A stretch of DNA of 64,000 bases from an uncultured Prevotellaceae bacterium (lineage in GTDB: Bacteria > Bacteroidota > Bacteroidia > Bacteroidales > Bacteroidaceae), in contig UQST01000006.1 of assembly GCA_900543815.1 (NCBI GenBank), positions 1 through 64,000 of the forward strand. Direction: 5' to 3'. Each line of letters begins with the position of its first letter. Position 1 is the first letter of the stretch. This document shows positions 52,883-61,933 of this stretch, one piece after another. A program made the translations under genes and the position numbers. Under the pieces are notes generated by a model. The model did not search any database, was not told the origin of the DNA, and was given only the letters and a program-made list of their open reading frames with translations.

Positions 52883-55861
52883 ATGCATATCCACAGGATA
52901 CTCGGCGCGGCTTTCCTGGCCGCCACAGCACTCTGCACACAGGCACAGGGCACGTACAAGAACCCCATCTTCAACCAAGACACACCCGACCCAACAGTGG
53001 AGCGGGCTCCCGACGGCACGTTCTATGCCTATGGCACAGGCGGCACCTGCCGCAAGAGCACCGACCTGGTACACTGGACCAACGTGGGCAACGCGCTGGC
53101 ACGACCTACGTGGAACGACACCACCTATGTGGATGCCAAAGGGCAGAAGAAGACCGACTACTACAGCCTGTGGGCCTTGGACGTGAACCGCACCATCGAC
53201 GACAAGTATCTGGTATATTATGCCTGCGCCCTGTGGGGCAACCTCACACGCACAGGCATAGGCGTGGCTACAGGCTCCTCACCCACCAAGTTCACCGACA
53301 GGGGCAAGCTGTTCCGCAGCACGGAGATAGGTGTGCACAACAGCATAGACCCCTGCTACGTGGAAGAGTTCGATAAGAAATACCTCGTGTGGGGCAGTTT
53401 CAATGACCTCTATATAAGCGAGCTCACCGATGACGGCCTTGCCATCAAGGACATGAAGCGGAAGACGAAGCTGGCAGGAGGAGCCTTCGAGGGCGTGATG
53501 ATATACAAGCGCGGCGCATACTACTACCTCTTCGCCAGCGTGGGGTCATGCTGCGAGGGCGTGAACAGCACCTACCGCACCGTGGTGGGGCGCTCCACCA
53601 GACTCACAGGACCCTATGTAAACAAGCAGGACGGACGCATGATAGACAACAACTATACTACTATCATACAGGGAAATGCCAGCTGGAAGGGCCCGGGACA
53701 CAACAGCGAAATCATCACCGACGACGCCGGACAGGACTGGCTGCTCTATCACGCCTACAGCACCACCACACCCGATTACGGACGCGTGCTCATGCTGGAC
53801 AAGATCACATGGAGCCGCGACGGATGGCCCACCGTGGGCAACGGCACACCGAGCAACACCGAACAGCCCGCACCTGTGTTCTACAAGGGCAATGGAGCCA
53901 ATGTGACCTATAAGTTCAAGAACACCGACCTGGCCAAGAGCAACTGGCGGGGATGGCAGATGAAGAGCACAGGCACATCGGAGCCGGCCTCGGGCAAGGG
54001 AAGCGCCTACATGCCGCTGGGACTGGCCCAGGAAGGTGCCCACTTCGACGCAAGCCAGACTGTGGATAAACTTGCCAATGGTATCTACGAACTGCACTTC
54101 AATGGCTTTGCCACCGCAGGGAGCGCCGACTGCTACCTCAACAGTCTCAGCACCCCCCTCTACAACCCCACCACCGACGGCAAAACGCCTGCCACAGCAG
54201 AGTCGTCGCTGTCAAACCAGATTCTGCGCGACTATTACGCACAGAGCGCATACGGCATCGTGACCAACGGCAAGCTGACCATCGGAGTGAACACACGCAA
54301 TCCTCTGACTCAGGGAGAGCGCTTCTGCATGTCGAACATCAAGGTCATCTTCCGCGACAAGGACACCAGGGCACAGCAGGCAGTGTGGCAGGGCATCGAC
54401 CGCAAGGCCGACCTGCTGACAGCCGCAGGGCGCACCCTCTACAAAGGCTACCTCACACGACTGGCCACCTACCGCACCGAGGCCGAGGCCGCACAGGACT
54501 CGGTGGCCAGCTACAGCAGGCTGCTGAAGGGCTATCTCACGCTTGACAGCATACAGGCCAGCATCTCGCTCTACGACTCGCTGCGCACAGCAGCCACAGG
54601 CATGCAGGCACAGGTGGATGCCGCCACCGCACAGGGCTATGCCACCGACGAGGCACGGCACACACTGGCCGAGGCACTGCAGGTACTGGCCGAGGGCAGC
54701 ATGGACAACAAGGCGATGGAGCTGCTTCTCGCCCGCATGGCACAGGTGCTGCACGACATGGAGTATGCCTACCAGCAGGGAGACGGCTCACGCGAGAATC
54801 CCTATGTCATCATGCGCCCCGCACAGCTCGACCACATGCACGACGTACTGGTCAAGGAGCAGATGATCTACTTCGTGCTCGGGGCCGACATCGATATGGC
54901 GGGATACAACTGGAAGCAGCTCAACACCCAGGAGAACAACTATAAGTACCGCATCAACCTCGATGGGCGGGGCCACATAATAAGCAACCTCACGCCCGAC
55001 GGCACTAAGTACAACCCCAGCTTCTTCGGTGTGCTCTGCGGAGAATGCCGCAACGTGGGCTTCCTCAATGCCCGTGTGGAGAGCAGCACAAGCACGTCGG
55101 CCATCCTGTGCGGCTACATGGGACACAGCACCTACAAGGATGCCGAGGGCAACCTTATGCCCGTCATCGTGGAGAACTGCTACTTTGAGGGGACCATCAC
55201 AGGCAAGAGCTATATGGGTGCCATAGGCGGTACGCTCAACTATTCACCCGTCATCATACGCAATTGCTACACTAATGTGCAGGTCAAGGGCACTGGTGCG
55301 GTGGGCAACTATGGCGGTGGCATGGTCGGCCGTGTGCGCACGGCTCTCACCATCGAGCGCAGTTACACAGCCGGAGAAGTGTCGGCTTACACAGCGGGCG
55401 GCATCGTGGCAGGCGGACAGCTTGCCTCTACGGCAGGTGCCACATACAACAAGGTATTGGCATGGAACAGCGCCGTGGAGGGCAACACAGCCAGCCCCCT
55501 GGGCAACATCACCGAGAAGGACCAGCTGGAGGGAGTGCTCCTGGCTGCCAAGATGAAGGTGAACGGAGAACCGGCAGAGGGCGGTCTGACGGATGACGCA
55601 CTGCGCCAGGCGGCTGCCACATGGGGCGCTCCGTGGCACTCCGACCCCGCTGCAGGCAATGGCTATCCCATACTGGAATGGCAGCACAAGCGTGGCGACT
55701 ACCGCGAGAAATGCGGCTTCCCCATCCCCAGCGGCATCATAGCCACACCCTCGGCAGAGCACCCCAATACCCAAGCCACCTACGACCTGCAGGGGCGCCA
55801 GGTGCATCACCCCACCCGCGGACTCTATATCCGTAACGGAAAGACGGTGCTGGTCAAATAG
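52883..55861 (+). CDS. GH43-family glycosidase, secreted, multidomain
   Basis: The 992-residue protein (signal about 1-22, QAQ) has an N-terminal five-bladed propeller of the GH43 type, which hydrolyses arabinose- or xylose-containing glycans. The catalytic Asp36 is in TPDPTVERAPDG, a second Asp is in SIDPCYVEEF, and the Glu is in GGAFEGVMIY. A carbohydrate-binding-like region, a helical region (about 500-620) and a beta-helix-like repeat region (about 640-900) follow. The last 30 residues (YDLQGRQVH, PTRG, YIRNGK) match the tail of the GH38 protein next door and look like a short type IX secretion tail. Confidence 0.87.
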   Translation: MHIHRILGAAFLAATALCTQAQGTYKNPIFNQDTPDPTVERAPDGTFYAYGTGGTCRKSTDLVHWTNVGNALARPTWNDTTYVDAKGQKKTDYYSLWALDVNRTIDDKYLVYYACALWGNLTRTGIGVATGSSPTKFTDRGKLFRSTEIGVHNSIDPCYVEEFDKKYLVWGSFNDLYISELTDDGLAIKDMKRKTKLAGGAFEGVMIYKRGAYYYLFASVGSCCEGVNSTYRTVVGRSTRLTGPYVNKQDGRMIDNNYTTIIQGNASWKGPGHNSEIITDDAGQDWLLYHAYSTTTPDYGRVLMLDKITWSRDGWPTVGNGTPSNTEQPAPVFYKGNGANVTYKFKNTDLAKSNWRGWQMKSTGTSEPASGKGSAYMPLGLAQEGAHFDASQTVDKLANGIYELHFNGFATAGSADCYLNSLSTPLYNPTTDGKTPATAESSLSNQILRDYYAQSAYGIVTNGKLTIGVNTRNPLTQGERFCMSNIKVIFRDKDTRAQQAVWQGIDRKADLLTAAGRTLYKGYLTRLATYRTEAEAAQDSVASYSRLLKGYLTLDSIQASISLYDSLRTAATGMQAQVDAATAQGYATDEARHTLAEALQVLAEGSMDNKAMELLLARMAQVLHDMEYAYQQGDGSRENPYVIMRPAQLDHMHDVLVKEQMIYFVLGADIDMAGYNWKQLNTQENNYKYRINLDGRGHIISNLTPDGTKYNPSFFGVLCGECRNVGFLNARVESSTSTSAILCGYMGHSTYKDAEGNLMPVIVENCYFEGTITGKSYMGAIGGTLNYSPVIIRNCYTNVQVKGTGAVGNYGGGMVGRVRTALTIERSYTAGEVSAYTAGGIVAGGQLASTAGATYNKVLAWNSAVEGNTASPLGNITEKDQLEGVLLAAKMKVNGEPAEGGLTDDALRQAAATWGAPWHSDPAAGNGYPILEWQHKRGDYREKCGFPIPSGIIATPSAEHPNTQATYDLQGRQVHHPTRGLYIRNGKTVLVK

Positions 55862-55887
55862 CAGCACCACACCCACACACCCCCTGA

Positions 55888-55918
55888 GGGGCGGCTGCCC
55901 ACAACAGGCAGCCGCCCC
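55888..55918 (+). terminator. Hairpin after GH43
   Basis: GGGGCGGCTGCC (55888-55899) pairs with GGCAGCCGCCCC (55907-55918), loop CACAACA. No T-run, so a terminator role is probable but not certain. Confidence 0.55.
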
Positions 55919-56008
55919 CGTAACAAGGGACAGCGTGCCACCCACCTGAGGCACAAGCTACCGGCACACAGCCAGAAGCACACATGCATATCTTACCTAA
56001 TGATATAT

Positions 56009-59000
56009 ATGAAAAAACGCAACATCATCTCTCACTGCCCGCGGCGGCTTCTGCTGGCGGGCGCATTGGCTCTGGGCGCCCTGCACAGCACGGCGCAGGA
56101 CAGCAAGCCTACGCTCTTCCTCATCTCGAACAGCCACCTGGACACCCAATGGAACTGGGATGTGAAGACCACCATCAACGACTACGTGCACAAGACCATG
56201 ACGGAGAACATGGCGCTGATGGACAAATACCCGGCCTTTGCACTCAACTACGAGGGAGCCATCAAGTACATGTGGATGAAGGAGTACTACCCCACGGAAT
56301 TTGACAAGCTGCGCTCCTACGTGTCCAGCGGACGCTGGCACGTGAGCGGCATGTCGGTTGATGCCAGCGATGTAATGGTCTCCTCGGCCGAGAGCATCCT
56401 GCACAGCATGCTCTATGCCAACCGCTTCTACCGCCAGGAGTTCGGCGTGCGGGGCGGATACGACATCATGTTGCCCGACTGCTTTGGCTTCTCCTATGCC
56501 CTGCCCACGCTGGCACGCCATGCCGGCATCAGGGGTTTCCACACCGCCAAACTGGCATGGGGTGCCGCCTCCTACGACCGTCTGGCACCCTTCGGAGTGT
56601 GGCAGGGGGTGGACGGCAGCCAAATTTATGCCATCTACAAGCCCGGTGCCTATGACTCCCATGAGGAGTTCAACAAGGACATGACCACCGACCAGGGGAC
56701 GCTGGAGAAGGCCAGGGCAAATGCCGCAGCCTATGGCGTGCCCGCTGTGTTCCGCTATGTGGGGCCGCGCAGCGACCATGGAGGAGGTCTGCAGGACAAA
56801 GCGGGAAGCACAGGAGAGAACACCCCCTACTGGCTCAACCTCAGTGCGCAGAAGCAGGATGGCGACTTGCGGGTGGTGCTTGCCACGCCCGACCAGTGCT
56901 TCGACTACCTCGACAGCCTGCGCAATGAGCGCTTCCAGGTGTGGGACGGCGAACTCCCCATGCGCTCCCACGGCGTAGGCAGCTACACCAGTTGGGGCTT
57001 GCTGAAGCGATGGAACAGGAAGACCGAACTGCTGGCAGACGCTGCAGAGAAGGCGTCGGCACTCTCCCACTGGCTGGGCGCCCGGCCTTATCCTGCCACT
57101 CAGCTGCGTGAAGCATGGGTGAGAATGCTCTGGCAGCAGCATCACGACGGCATCACCGGCACCTCCACCCTCGCTGCCAACGACATCTCATACAATGAAT
57201 ATTACCTGGCCAACAAGCAGTTCGCCCAGGAGCTGCGCGCTTCGGTGGGTGCCACCACTGCGCTGATGGACACACAGACAGAGGGCCAACCCATGGTGGT
57301 ATATAACCCTCTGTCGCAAGAGCGGACCGATGTGGTGGAGGCTGAAATGGAGTGCGACACCCGACCCGACGGACTGCGGGTGCTGGGACCCGACGGCAGG
57401 GAAGTGCTCTCACAGGTTCTCTCCTATGACCCCAAAGCCCACCGCCTGCGCTTCCTCTTCGCTGCTACGGTACCCTCGCTGGGCTGCGCCGTGTATGACA
57501 TCCGACTGGGCGAACCCTCACAGCTCACTTCCGCCCTCACCGCAGATGCCTCCACACGCCAGATGAACAACGGCCGCTACCGCGTGATAGTGAGCAACCA
57601 AGGCGATGTGGGGCAGGTGTACGACCTGCAGAACAAGCGTGCCGTGCTCAACACAGTGCACCAGCAGATGATATACGACCACGAAGACACATGGCCCGCA
57701 TGGGAGGTGAGCTACACCGACGTGTGCCGTGCGCCGTCGGCCACACTGGGCAGCGGTGCCCAGGTGACGCTGGTGGAGGACGGACCGCTGCGCAAGTCGT
57801 TCCGTGTGGAACGCAGCCAGGCGGGCAGTACCTTCGTGCAATACATACGCATGACAGCGCTCTCCGACCGCATCGACTGCGTCAATGAAGTGGACTGGCA
57901 AACGCAGGAGCGCATGCTCAAGGTGCAGTTCCCCTTCCCCTTCAGCACCAGCCAGGACACCTACGACATCTCTCTGGGCACCATCACACGCGGCATACGC
58001 AACGCCGACTGCTACGAGGTGCAGGGCCACCAGTGGGCCGACCACACCGCTGCCAGCGGGCTCTATGGGGTATCGATACTGAATGACTGCAAGTACGGAT
58101 GGGACAAACCCGATGCCCGCACCCTGCGCCTGACCCTGCTGCACACCCCTTCGTGCGGCGGATACAAGCACCAGGCCAACATGGACATGGGACCCAATCA
58201 GTTTACCTATGCCATCCTGCCGCATGACGGAGGGTGGAACCAGCTGACGCAGACCGAGGCGGCACGGCTCAACCAGCCCCTCATGGCCTTCACCGCACCC
58301 GCCCACCCCGGCACGCTGGGGCGCACCGTATCGCTGGCAACAGTGAGCACCGACAGCGTGAGCATCAAGGCGCTCAAGCGGGCCGAAGACTCTGACGAAC
58401 TCATCGTGCGCCTGTATGAATGGACCGGAAGCGAGCTGCACGATGTGCGCATCACCTTCCCAGCCCCCATAGAGCACGCCCGCGAGGTGAACGCACTGGA
58501 GGAGGAAGTGGGCGATGCCGCCTTCCACGACAGCACGCTCACCTTCAGCATGAGCCGCTACCAGCCCCGCACCTTTGCCGTCAGGCTGAAGAGTCCCGCC
58601 CTGCAGCCCGACACCACTGCCCTGTGGGGCACACCGGTGGAGCTGGCCTATAACATCGACGTGATGAGCTATGACCAGTCAAGAGGCAATGCCACCGCCA
58701 CCCTGCCCTATGCCTACCCTGCCGAGCAGGTGCCCGACACGCTCCAGAGCGGAGGAGTACGATTCGTGATGGGCGACCGCCACAACGGCATGCGCAATGC
58801 CTTGCGGTGCAGCGGACAGGACATCACGCTCAAGCCGGGGGCCGGGGAGAGCAAACTGTGCCTGCTGATGGCCAGCGGCAACGAGCAGGGCAGCACCGCC
58901 CGCGTGGTGGTGGGCAACGATACCACCACGCTGCAAGTGCCCTTCTACACAGGCCGGGTGGGGCAGCCCCTCACCTGCACCAGCCTGGAGGCACACTACA

Positions 59001-59815
59001 CACGCGACCATGTGGCACTGGCCATCCCGCACGCCCACTCGGTGAGCGGCAAGAGCAACGTGGCCATGCAGCACATGATGGCCTACCGCTATAGCGTGCC
59101 CCTGCCCCAGGGAGCCTCGTCGGTGCGCATCCTGAGCAGCGATGCACGCCTGCTGCTGCTGGCTGCCACCACCTCGTCGTCGCCCATGGACGACCTGCAG
59201 GACGCCACCCCCATCACCACCGAGATAGACTACCGCGAACTGGGCAGCGCACGTGACGGCGGCGAGGACGGCCGTCTCATACCGCGCACGGTGACCTGCT
59301 CGCACCAGAACGGCACCAAGGAAGCCGCCGCCATGGCCAATGACCAGGACACCGGCACCAAGTGGTGCGTGACCTCGGGGCAGAGTCAGACACCATGGCT
59401 GGAGTACACCTTTGACCGCCCCATGGTCATCACACGATGGATGATGCTGGGTGCGGCCGCCGAGAACGGCAACTACGTGCCCCGCGCCTTCACACTGCAA
59501 TACCAGGACGAGAGCGGCACATGGGTGGATGCCGATGCCGTGACCGGAAACGCGCTCAACAAATGCCTGCGCCCCGTGAACGCCATCACCACCCAGGCCG
59601 TGCGCCTGCAGATGGTGCAGGGCGAGCAAGAGGGCTACACCACACGCATCTATGAGTTTGCCGTCTATGGCCACCCCAAGGACGAGACTGCCATAGGCAG
59701 CGTCACGGCAGGGCACAAGCCCACAGGACGCATCTACGACCTGCAGGGCCGCCAGGTGCACAACCCCACCCGCGGAATCTATATCAGAGACGGGAAAAAG
59801 GTGCTGATGAAGTGA
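56009..59815 (+). CDS. GH38 alpha-mannosidase, secreted, with F5/8-type C domain
   Basis: The 1,268-residue protein (signal about 1-28, STAQ) has the GH38 zinc site SNSHLDTQWNWD near residue 40 and the nucleophile Asp in PDCFGFSYALP near 155. The conserved LWQQHHDGITGTSTL lies near 375, followed by the beta-sandwich C-terminal halves of the family. An F5/8-type C (discoidin) domain lies at about 1090-1225. The tail YDLQGRQVH.PTRG.YIR matches the GH43 neighbour. It releases alpha-mannose, probably from N-glycans. A start 9 bp upstream is possible. Confidence 0.92.
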   Translation: MKKRNIISHCPRRLLLAGALALGALHSTAQDSKPTLFLISNSHLDTQWNWDVKTTINDYVHKTMTENMALMDKYPAFALNYEGAIKYMWMKEYYPTEFDKLRSYVSSGRWHVSGMSVDASDVMVSSAESILHSMLYANRFYRQEFGVRGGYDIMLPDCFGFSYALPTLARHAGIRGFHTAKLAWGAASYDRLAPFGVWQGVDGSQIYAIYKPGAYDSHEEFNKDMTTDQGTLEKARANAAAYGVPAVFRYVGPRSDHGGGLQDKAGSTGENTPYWLNLSAQKQDGDLRVVLATPDQCFDYLDSLRNERFQVWDGELPMRSHGVGSYTSWGLLKRWNRKTELLADAAEKASALSHWLGARPYPATQLREAWVRMLWQQHHDGITGTSTLAANDISYNEYYLANKQFAQELRASVGATTALMDTQTEGQPMVVYNPLSQERTDVVEAEMECDTRPDGLRVLGPDGREVLSQVLSYDPKAHRLRFLFAATVPSLGCAVYDIRLGEPSQLTSALTADASTRQMNNGRYRVIVSNQGDVGQVYDLQNKRAVLNTVHQQMIYDHEDTWPAWEVSYTDVCRAPSATLGSGAQVTLVEDGPLRKSFRVERSQAGSTFVQYIRMTALSDRIDCVNEVDWQTQERMLKVQFPFPFSTSQDTYDISLGTITRGIRNADCYEVQGHQWADHTAASGLYGVSILNDCKYGWDKPDARTLRLTLLHTPSCGGYKHQANMDMGPNQFTYAILPHDGGWNQLTQTEAARLNQPLMAFTAPAHPGTLGRTVSLATVSTDSVSIKALKRAEDSDELIVRLYEWTGSELHDVRITFPAPIEHAREVNALEEEVGDAAFHDSTLTFSMSRYQPRTFAVRLKSPALQPDTTALWGTPVELAYNIDVMSYDQSRGNATATLPYAYPAEQVPDTLQSGGVRFVMGDRHNGMRNALRCSGQDITLKPGAGESKLCLLMASGNEQGSTARVVVGNDTTTLQVPFYTGRVGQPLTCTSLEAHYTRDHVALAIPHAHSVSGKSNVAMQHMMAYRYSVPLPQGASSVRILSSDARLLLLAATTSSSPMDDLQDATPITTEIDYRELGSARDGGEDGRLIPRTVTCSHQNGTKEAAAMANDQDTGTKWCVTSGQSQTPWLEYTFDRPMVITRWMMLGAAAENGNYVPRAFTLQYQDESGTWVDADAVTGNALNKCLRPVNAITTQAVRLQMVQGEQEGYTTRIYEFAVYGHPKDETAIGSVTAGHKPTGRIYDLQGRQVHNPTRGIYIRDGKKVLMK

Positions 59816-59890
59816 GCACGACTTACTGACCAAGCCCGAGCCATGCCGAAGGAGCATCTGCCCATGCTGCTTCGCTATGGTCCACAGACC

Positions 59891-59941
59891 GGTGGCTGAC
59901 ACTGGGAGACCTCCTCCACAGTGTCAGCCACCACTTTTTTT
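59891..59941 (+). terminator. Rho-independent terminator after GH38
   Basis: GGTGGCTGACACTG (59891-59904) pairs perfectly with CAGTGTCAGCCACC (59919-59932), followed by ACTTTTTTT. The rest of the gap to 60121 holds only the MATE promoter box. Confidence 0.9.
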
Positions 59942-60008
59942 GCACCGAAAGATAAGATTTCTGATAAGGAGACAGCCCACTGGCCATCAGAATCTCAATA
60001 TAAATGAT

Positions 60009-60016
60009 TAACTTTG
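60009..60016 (+). promoter_or_regulatory. -7 box of the MATE exporter gene
   Basis: TAACTTTG, 105 bp before the MATE start. Confidence 0.5.
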
Positions 60017-60121
60017 CCGCCTGTTTGGCACCCTCGTGACACCGCTATGGGTCAGGAGGCGCAACACACACGGGCGGCACACACGCCGCATGGTCATCAA
60101 TCACAGAATACACCCCAACCA

Positions 60122-61492
60122 ATGGAAAAGAAATCTCCCAACCGCGACGCGCTGGATTTCGCACACGAACCCGTAGGGCGGCTCTTCCGCCAGATGTTCC
60201 TTCCCACGCTGCTCGGACTGGTATCCATGGTGGTACTCAACATCACTGACGGAGCCTTCGTAGGGCATGGAGTGGGCAGTGACGCGCTGGCAGCAGTCAA
60301 CATAGTGGCGCCCCTCTTCCTGCTGAGCGGTGGCATGGGACTGATGCTGGGCATCGGTTGCAGCGTGGTGGCAAGCATCCACCTCTCGCATGACAACCGC
60401 CACGCCGCCGACCTGAACATCACTCAGGGCATACTGGCCAGCCTGGTGTCGGGCATCGTACTCTCGGCCGTGGTGCTCTCGGCACAGGAGTGGGTGTGCC
60501 GCCTCTTCGGCTGCACCGACCGCCTGATGCCGCTTGCCTGCTCCTATCTCAGGTGGATAGCCATGTTCATGCCACTCAATATGTTTGGCACCACAGCCAT
60601 GTTCATGGTGCGGCTCGATGGGTCGCCACGCTTCGCCATGGCTGTCAACTGCACCGCCGCAGGCCTCAACATCCTGCTCGACTGGCTCTTCGTCTTCCCC
60701 CTGCAGATGGGTCTGGAGGGCGCGGCAATAGCCACCTCGCTCTCCTTCGGTGTGTGCACCCTGCCCGTCCTCTACTATGTGGCACGCCTCTCACGCAGTG
60801 TGCGCCTGTGCCGCATCAAGCTGTCGGCCACCAGCCGCCGCCTCACGCTGCGCAACCTGGGCTACCAGTGCCAGATAGGCTTCTCGGCGCTGCTGGGCGA
60901 CCTGGCCATAGCATCGGTGCTGATAGTGGGCAACTACAACTTTGTGAAGTACCTGGGCGAGGATGGCGTGGCCGCTTACTCGGTGGCCTGCTACTGCTTG
61001 CCCATCGCCTTCATGATGGGCAATGCCATCGTGCAGAGCGTACAGCCCATCGTGAGTTTCGCCTACGGGCATGGCGACAGCGTGCGCATGCGCGCCGCCA
61101 CACGCCTGGCCGTGGGCACCGCAGTGGGCATGGGTCTGCTGGGCATGACATTCCTGGGATTCGAGGGCGGCATCGTCTCATCCACCTTCCTGCCTGTCAG
61201 TTCGCATGCCTTCACGCTCTGCCGCCACGGCCTGCCGCTTTTCTCGCTCGCCTTTCTGTTCATCACCGTCAATATCGTGCTCATAGGTTACATGCAGAGC
61301 ACCGAACAGAGCACCTCGGCCACGCTCTTCACACTCCTGCGCGGCTTCGTGCTGTGCATCCCCAGCTTCATTCTTCTGCCCATGGTGATAGGCAACGACG
61401 GCCTGTGGATGGCATTGCCCCTGGCCGAGGCACTCACCACGGTGTGCATCGTGGCGGCATGGCGCATGGGGCTGATGCGCAGGAAGAAGTAG
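60122..61492 (+). CDS. MATE-family multidrug or metabolite exporter
   Basis: The 456-residue inner-membrane protein has about twelve hydrophobic helices in two homologous halves, and no signal peptide. The N-terminal half shows FLPTLLGLVSMVVLNITDGAFVG and the typical GSDALAAVNI. The second half contains FMMGNAIVQSVQPIVSFAYG. Such proteins export cationic compounds using Na+ or H+ gradients. The start MEKKSPN was chosen over a longer upstream reading. The substrate cannot be inferred. Confidence 0.88.
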   Translation: MEKKSPNRDALDFAHEPVGRLFRQMFLPTLLGLVSMVVLNITDGAFVGHGVGSDALAAVNIVAPLFLLSGGMGLMLGIGCSVVASIHLSHDNRHAADLNITQGILASLVSGIVLSAVVLSAQEWVCRLFGCTDRLMPLACSYLRWIAMFMPLNMFGTTAMFMVRLDGSPRFAMAVNCTAAGLNILLDWLFVFPLQMGLEGAAIATSLSFGVCTLPVLYYVARLSRSVRLCRIKLSATSRRLTLRNLGYQCQIGFSALLGDLAIASVLIVGNYNFVKYLGEDGVAAYSVACYCLPIAFMMGNAIVQSVQPIVSFAYGHGDSVRMRAATRLAVGTAVGMGLLGMTFLGFEGGIVSSTFLPVSSHAFTLCRHGLPLFSLAFLFITVNIVLIGYMQSTEQSTSATLFTLLRGFVLCIPSFILLPMVIGNDGLWMALPLAEALTTVCIVAAWRMGLMRRKK

Positions 61493-61560
61493 CACCAGCC
61501 CGATTCACCCCTCTTCCCACACCACTCCCCACCGTCCTGCCCCACAGCGGGACGGAGGAC

Positions 61561-61638
61561 GCAGTGCGCTGCAACAGCCAACGCACCGCGCTGCGATGAC
61601 CGATGCAGTGCGCTGCGATGACCGATGCACCGCACTGC
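61561..61638. repeat. GC-palindrome array H (4 units, 22-bp period)
   Basis: Units start at 61561, 61583, 61605 and 61627 (GCAGTGCGCTGC, GCACCGCGCTGC, GCAGTGCGCTGC, GCACCGCACTGC), with GATGACCGAT spacers twice. It is followed by GTCATTTGGG, the reverse of the flank before arrays D and E. It lies in the convergent gap between the MATE and DUF4353 genes. Between it and the next hairpin (61639-61824) I see nothing else. Confidence 0.92.
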
Positions 61639-61824
61639 GTCATTTGGGACAAAAGGATGGGGAAAAAGGAGGAATACCGCACAAGCTTAAAGACGGCTCG
61701 CTGGATAAGGCCATGAATTGCGGCCATCGGACAGAGATACAGCATGATGACGGGATGTCTGAGGCAAACAGCCATCTGCATGACAAGGCCGCCCCATCCC
61801 CTTCAGCCCAATGCCAGACAAATG

Positions 61825-61868
61825 GAGAGAGGCTGCATTGCCCGAAGCGGAGCAATGCAGCCTCTCTC
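61825..61868 (-). terminator. Long perfect hairpin after the DUF4353 gene
   Basis: GAGAGAGGCTGCATTGC (61825-61841) pairs with GCAATGCAGCCTCTCTC (61852-61868), loop of 10 nt. It could end transcription from either side; no long T-run is visible. Confidence 0.7.
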
Positions 61869-61933
61869 ATAATATGTGTCCAAAGCCCGTCAGCAGCCTC
61901 TTGCCACTGGCTGACAGGCCATAAAACCCTGTC

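Noticed and set aside
7650..61638. GC-palindrome arrays as CRISPR arrays
   Set aside because: Repeats are only 12 bp, spacers are 10 bp and themselves conserved between copies, and no cas gene is present.
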